Assembly: GCA_023974075.1 (NCBI GenBank)
Contig: CM043800.1
Coordinates: 35,218,459 to 35,282,458 of the forward strand
Reading direction: 5' to 3'
Length of the DNA: 64,000 nucleotides
DNA from: Chaenocephalus aceratus
Taxonomy: Eukaryota; Chordata; Actinopteri; Perciformes; Channichthyidae
The notes beneath the pieces are model-generated. The model was not told the DNA's origin. It did not search any database and saw only the letters and a program-made list of their open reading frames with translations. Shown here piece after piece: positions 59,794 to 64,000 of this stretch (positions are counted from its first letter, which is position 1; each line of letters opens with the position of its first letter). The position numbers were made by a program, and so were the translations under genes.

Positions 59794-60582
59794 TTATGTT
59801 GAGTGGGAGGCAGAGTCCTCAGTAAAGGTGAGATTCTTTTTCACCAGTATAATGTCCATCGATGTCTGACTCTGTTTAAAAAGTTCTTTAAGCTTTGTAG
59901 CTTTTCCATCAATCATTTTCAGCCAAGCAGTCAGTGGCACCCGTACAGATGTCTGAAAAACTCCACATGTAGAGTTAAAATTCTCCAAAACAAAATCATC
60001 AGAGGGGTCCTTCCCCAGCGTTTCCAAATGGCTTGCACGGTAATACCATCGCCCCGATGGTCCGCTTTTAGTTTCCCAGACGGTGCTTGTCAGGACTCTT
60101 CTCACTTCTGGCAGCGGGGAAATAACTCTTTCTTCCTCCACATTGAGGGGCGGCGGTGAAATCTCTTCTTTGATCTCGCATGCTGTCTGTGTTTCTTTGC
60201 TTTTCTTTGCAAATATCTTGTAAACCGCTGGTTCCACTATGGTTTCTTGATGCACTACAGTGGTTGCGTGGAGATCTCTGGAAGACACCAGAGTTAACAC
60301 AGCCCAATCTGTTGAGGTCAGTGTCGCTTTAACACTGCGGGGTCCATACGTTTCTCCATTCTTCAGATTGTAGAAATGCAGTTCATTCACCATATAGTTG
60401 AATACATAACCCCAAATATCGCCATTTTTCAGAGTCCATTCTTCATGAAGTTCTTCGGCTGGAGGCGTCTGAATCCGGCACAGATATTGCATTCGTTTCT
60501 TGATTGGCGCTCCGGACTGATGGCTGTACGTTGCCACAGGCGTCTCGCTGATTAAGCCCATATCTATGCTTCTCTTGGCCAT
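59794..60582 (-). CDS. Unrecognised 262-aa protein
   Basis: Intronless and complete from ATG 60582 (MAKRSIDMGLISETP) to TGA. Residues about 40-125 form a compact aromatic-rich region (EEWTLKNGDIWGYVFNYMVN, then STDWAVLTLVSSRDLHATTV). A charged linker with EIKEEISPPP follows, then a second aromatic-rich region (SGPSGRWYYRASHLETLG and a CGVFQTSVRVPLTAWLKMID stretch). No signal peptide or membrane segment is seen. The two halves may be duplicated folds. The upstream module at 60670-60730 and the AT-rich leader suggest its own promoter. Fragments of paralogues lie at 58890-58935 and 63520-63575, so the gene was locally amplified. A virus-like or Maverick-like origin is plausible, but no hallmark gene (polymerase, capsid, integrase) is in the window. 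Confidence 0.55.
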   Translation of the reverse strand: MAKRSIDMGLISETPVATYSHQSGAPIKKRMQYLCRIQTPPAEELHEEWTLKNGDIWGYVFNYMVNELHFYNLKNGETYGPRSVKATLTSTDWAVLTLVSSRDLHATTVVHQETIVEPAVYKIFAKKSKETQTACEIKEEISPPPLNVEEERVISPLPEVRRVLTSTVWETKSGPSGRWYYRASHLETLGKDPSDDFVLENFNSTCGVFQTSVRVPLTAWLKMIDGKATKLKELFKQSQTSMDIILVKKNLTFTEDSASHST

Positions 60583-61625
60583 TTTTCTTTTTTGAAAAGT
60601 GCCTTGGTGATTGGAAATGACTGGCCTGTTATTTAGTTTGCGCGTATTTATTTTCGTCTATTTCCATCCCCTTACTTTAAAATGATCTGGTGAGGAGGGC
60701 GGGACATGTTATATTGAGTGGAGGCGGAGCCCTTGTACAAGCTGGAGGCTTCATGGAGTGAAATGGCTTTGTTTTAGTAGATTTCGTTAACCCCCTGACT
60801 CTTAATGTCAGTTTGTGATTTTGAAGCTATTTCAGTGAAAAACAAGGCTGTTTTGAACATTTGCCAGATGTATGCTTAAATTCTCTGAGAAAGTTACTGA
60901 AAAGATACACTTTTGTGTATAAAAGAGGACCACTAACATAAAGTACTCTGTTTGATGAGATTTCGTTAGGCTTCTGACTCTAAAAAGGCAAGTTTTTTGA
61001 TTTAAAGACTTTATTTACAGACATTCGGCAGATTTATGTGTAAAGATGCCCCCCCATCGAGGGAGACTCTGCGTCTGCTTTGGACCCTTTGTTCTGATCA
61101 GCCCTCCTGGAGCCGCATGGAGTGCTTGGGGGCAGGAACACATAAGAAAACCTCTCTTTGTTGCCTACAACAAAATCTAATAGTACACCATACAGCTTCA
61201 TATTGGGTTTCCTTATAGTGGTGTAAAGTAATTATAAAAAGACAAAGATCATGTTTTTTAAAATTGTTTTATTATTTCCCCTCTTCAGAGAGACTTTTCT
61301 TATAGTTAAATAAAGGTAATTATACATTAGTTCACAATCCTACAACTAAAGAGAATATCCTCAGGTATCACTATTAAAAACTAAATAAGATCTTTTAAAT
61401 TAATATGAATACCCTCTTTGCAAGCAGATACTTCCTTGTAGTTAACAGTTTCACAGAAAACTTAAAAAGAAACATCCTTAGCACTCACATATCATTTAAA
61501 ACAAAAACTGAATCAGATCTAGAGAGGGCAATAACGTTTTTTAGGTGTCTTAGTGAGTGTCTTAATTAACATATAGATTAACATCCCCTGCTTATCTTAA
61601 ATCCTCACATCAAGGAGCAACTCCA

Positions 61626-61629
<4 letters not shown>

Positions 61630-61667
<38 letters not shown>

Positions 61668-61704
61668 GCGTGCGTGCGTGCGTGTGTGTGCGTGTGTGTG
61701 TGTG
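61630..61704. repeat. (TG)n microsatellite with CG interruptions
   Basis: About 75 bp of tg/cg dinucleotides. The second unit has a shorter version at 62685-62719. Confidence 0.9.
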
Positions 61705-61732
61705 TTAATTGTTCTTAAGGGCAGGGAACACT

Positions 61733-61755
61733 AACACTATCGCACAGATAGTGTT
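61733..61755. other. Perfect 9-bp-stem hairpin, repeated at 62747-62769
   Basis: aacactatc, loop gcaca, gatagtgtt. It lies between the (tg)n tract and a TATA box in both units, conserved exactly. Confidence 0.7.
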
Positions 61756-63115
61756 CTAAATCTGCCTACCTTCCCTGCACTTTTGTGTATAAAAGCTGAA
61801 AAAAGTAGATAATGAAGTACTTTGCTTTAGTAGATTTCGTTAACCCCCTGACTCTTAATGTCAGTTTGTGATTTTGAGGCTATTTCAGTGAAAAACAAGG
61901 CTGTTTTGAACATTTGCCAGATTTATGCTTAAATTCTCTGAAAAAGTTACTGAAAAGATACACTTTTGTGTATAAAAGAGGACCACTAACATAAAGTACT
62001 CTGTTTGATGAGATTTCGTTAGGCTTCTGACTCTAAAAAGGCAAGTTTTTTGATTTAAAGACTTTATTTACAGACATTCGGCAGATTTATGTGTAAAGAT
62101 GCCCCCCCATCGATGGAGACTCTGCGTCTGCTTTGGACCCTTTGTTCTGATCAGCCCTCCTGGAGCCGCATGGAGTGCTTGGGGGCAGGAACACATTTTA
62201 AGAAAACCTCTCTTTGTTGCCTACAACAAAATCTAATAGTACACCATACAGCTTCATATTGGGTTTCCTTATAGTGGTGTAAAGTAATTATAAAAAGACA
62301 AAGATCATGTTTTTTAAAATTGTTTTATTATTTCCCCTCTTCAGAGAGACTTTTCTTATAGTTAAATAAAGGTAATTATACATTAGTTCACAATCCTACA
62401 ACTAAAGAGAATATCCTCAGGTATCACTATTAAAAACTAAATAAGATCTTTTAAATTAATATGAATACCCTCTTTGCAAGCAGATACTTCCTTGTAGTTA
62501 ACAGTTTCACAGAAAACTTAAAAATAAACATCCTTAGCACTCACATATCATTTAAAACAAAAACTGAATCAGATCTAGAGAGGGCAATAACGTTTTTTAG
62601 GTGTCTTAGTGAGTGTCTTAATTAACATATAGATTAACATCCCCTGCTTATCTTAAATCCTCACATCAAGGGGCAACTCCAACATGTGTGTGTGTGTGTG
62701 CGTGTGTGTGTGTGTGTGTTAATTGTTCTTAAGGGCAGGGAACACTAACACTATCGCACAGATAGTGTTCTAAATCTGCCTACCTTCCCTGCACTTTTGT
62801 GTATAAAAGCTGAAAAAAGTAGATAATGAAGTACTTTGTTTTAGTAGATTTCGTTAACCCCCTGACTCTTAATGTCAGTTTGTGATTTTGAGGCTATTTC
62901 AGTGAAAAACAAGGCTGTTTTGAACATTTGCCAGATGTATGCTTAAATTCTCTGAGAAAGTTACTGAAAAGATACACTTTTGTGTATAAAAGAGGACCAC
63001 TAACATAAAGTACTCTGTTTGATGAGATTTCGTTAGGCTTCTGACTCTAAAAAGGCAAGTTTTTTGATTTAAAGACTTTTTTTACAGACATTCGGCAGAT
63101 TTATGTGTAAAGATT

Positions 63116-63519
63116 TAGTTAAGAATCTGTCTCTTAACCAACCATCCCCCGAGAGCCAAAACATACTCAACCCCCTACAGCAGCTCGGGTGTGAACTCCC
63201 ATACAGAATGTCAGTCACTGCGTAAAACTTTTTTAGTGACACTCTGCAGATTTGTGTGTAATTCACTCACAAAGGAACTGTAAGATACACTTTAATGGAT
63301 GCAAACCTATAGTTAATAAAAGTAATTATACATTAGTTCACAATCCTACAACTAAAGGAACTGTAAGATACACTTTTTATGTATGCAAAACCTGTCATTT
63401 TGGAGAAACCATCTCGAGTGAGCTATAATTTGAAAGTACACAAACGGGGGGGGGGCCTTCCTTACAGAGCCCCTCCTCCAACACACATGACCAGAAAGAG
63501 GCTGTACTCTGAACCCCCG
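63116..63519. other. Diverged repeat remnants, no gene
   Basis: Contains short phrases from the 1-kb repeat (for example ataaaagtaattatacattag at about 63316) and a G-run at about 63447. No ORF can be supported. Confidence 0.5.
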
Positions 63520-63575
63520 ATGCTGCATTCGTTTCTTGACTGGCGCTTCAGACGGTTGACTTGGGAAGCACGCTA
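63520..63575 (-). pseudogene. N-terminal remnant of a 262-aa-type gene
   Basis: ctgcattcgtttcttgactg and ggcgcttc match 60490-60520 closely (gcattcgtttcttgattggc), corresponding to the APIKKRMQYL region. The frame is broken on both sides. Confidence 0.45.
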
Positions 63576-63754
63576 GTCCAATTCTCCCATAGGGATATAG
63601 CAGCGCCGTCCATATATTGGGGCCAAGGGATGGTCCACCGAATTTGCAGTCCCGTCGCCACTATATTTGTGCCGGAGATAACATATTTGTGTGGTGCACG
63701 TTCTTGGACTCTAGGTGGCGGTGTTCTAATAGTTCTAATAGGGTTGTACTTGTA

Positions 63755-64000
63755 CTGCATGGGGGGGTGGCAGAAAGTCAATATGAGGCCCACTTACCAC
63801 ATATTAAACAAATATTAACGTACTGTGTACTTATACTTATGGGGGGGGGTTGGGGGTGGCAGAAAGTCAATATGGGTCCCACTTACGAAATATTTGTAAT
63901 GGTGTGTGGGGGGGGGGGGTGTACGACAACCCAATATGGGTCCCACTTACCAAATATTTGTAATGGTGTGTGGGGGGGGTGTACGACAACCCAATATGGG
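63755..64000. repeat. G-rich tandem repeat, runs off the window
   Basis: Units of about 60-90 bp each contain a run of 7-13 G, then gtgtacgacaaccc or gtggcagaaagtc, then aatatgggtcccacttac and aaatatttgtaatgg. At least three units are seen. Confidence 0.75.

Larger units (their letters stand above)
60781..63115. repeat. Tandem 1.0-kb repeat, two full units and a partial third
   Basis: The phrase atttcgttaaccccctgact starts units at 60781, 61834 and 62848 (periods 1053 and 1014). Most of the length difference comes from a (tg)n tract in each unit. The perfect TATAAAAG boxes are at 60918, 61788, 61971, 62802 and 62985, all plus strand, but no real ORF follows them. ORFs of 60-61 aa at 61036 and 62089 are conserved only because the units are alike. 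Confidence 0.85.

Noticed and set aside
59803..60159. Plus-strand 118-aa ORF
   Set aside because: Antisense to the longer 262-aa minus-strand ORF, which has the better start and the upstream module.
61036..62274. 60-61-aa ORFs present in both 1-kb units
   Set aside because: Conservation follows from unit duplication. The two differ by a small indel that happens to keep the frame, and there is no recognisable content.

Overview
The window looks like an Antarctic notothenioid fish genome, and specifically the antifreeze glycoprotein (AFGP) / trypsinogen locus. The deciding evidence is on the minus strand. A 40-nt trypsinogen-type signal-peptide exon ([13 protein letters not shown]) is followed by an intron and a long exon of Ala-Ala-Thr / Pro-Ala-Thr repeats. 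Tripeptide spacers of the LIF, LNF, LHF and FNF type cut that exon into segments, and a relic of the trypsinogen last exon lies directly behind it. This is the published architecture of the notothenioid AFGP polyprotein gene, which evolved from trypsinogen. The rest is typical teleost intergenic DNA packed with hAT, Kolobok, piggyBac, L2 and LTR elements. The species cannot be named from sequence alone.

Layout: 1-17215 is copy A of a segmental duplication. It holds an intact AFGP gene (about 984 aa; coding 1337-4251 plus 6092-6131, minus) and a 5'-truncated trypsinogen (exons 4 and 5 at 11872-12247, plus). 17.2-34.4 kb is transposon-rich: a fold-back structure at 19.4-22.6 kb, several hAT elements, THAP and piggyBac fragments, an LTR and L2 LINEs. 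34469-45362 is copy B. Its AFGP copy is longer but broken by a premature stop and frameshifts, and it has lost the trypsinogen exons. Copy B is flanked by inverted copies of one L2 insertion.

46.6-47.4 kb carries an LTR/gag fragment. 47.4-57.8 kb is a satellite of about 691 bp per unit; each unit carries two AGGTCA direct repeats with 1-bp spacing (DR1). Two elements interrupt it. One is a 3.46-kb Kolobok transposon (49306-52768, TTAA target duplication) with a decayed THAP transposase and, convergent to it, an intact two-exon gene resembling the cysteine-rich cytoplasmic tail of P2X7. The other is a hAT fragment with a BED finger, from the same family that inserted into AFGP intron 1.

57.8-63.6 kb holds three unrecognised intronless minus-strand ORFs with repeated upstream modules and paralogous remnants, then 1-kb tandem repeats with five perfect TATA boxes. 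It looks like part of an integrated DNA virus or Maverick-like element, but no hallmark gene is present. The window ends in a G-rich tandem repeat. Only AFGP-A, the P2X7-tail-like gene and the two longer ORFs at 58.2-60.6 kb look intact.
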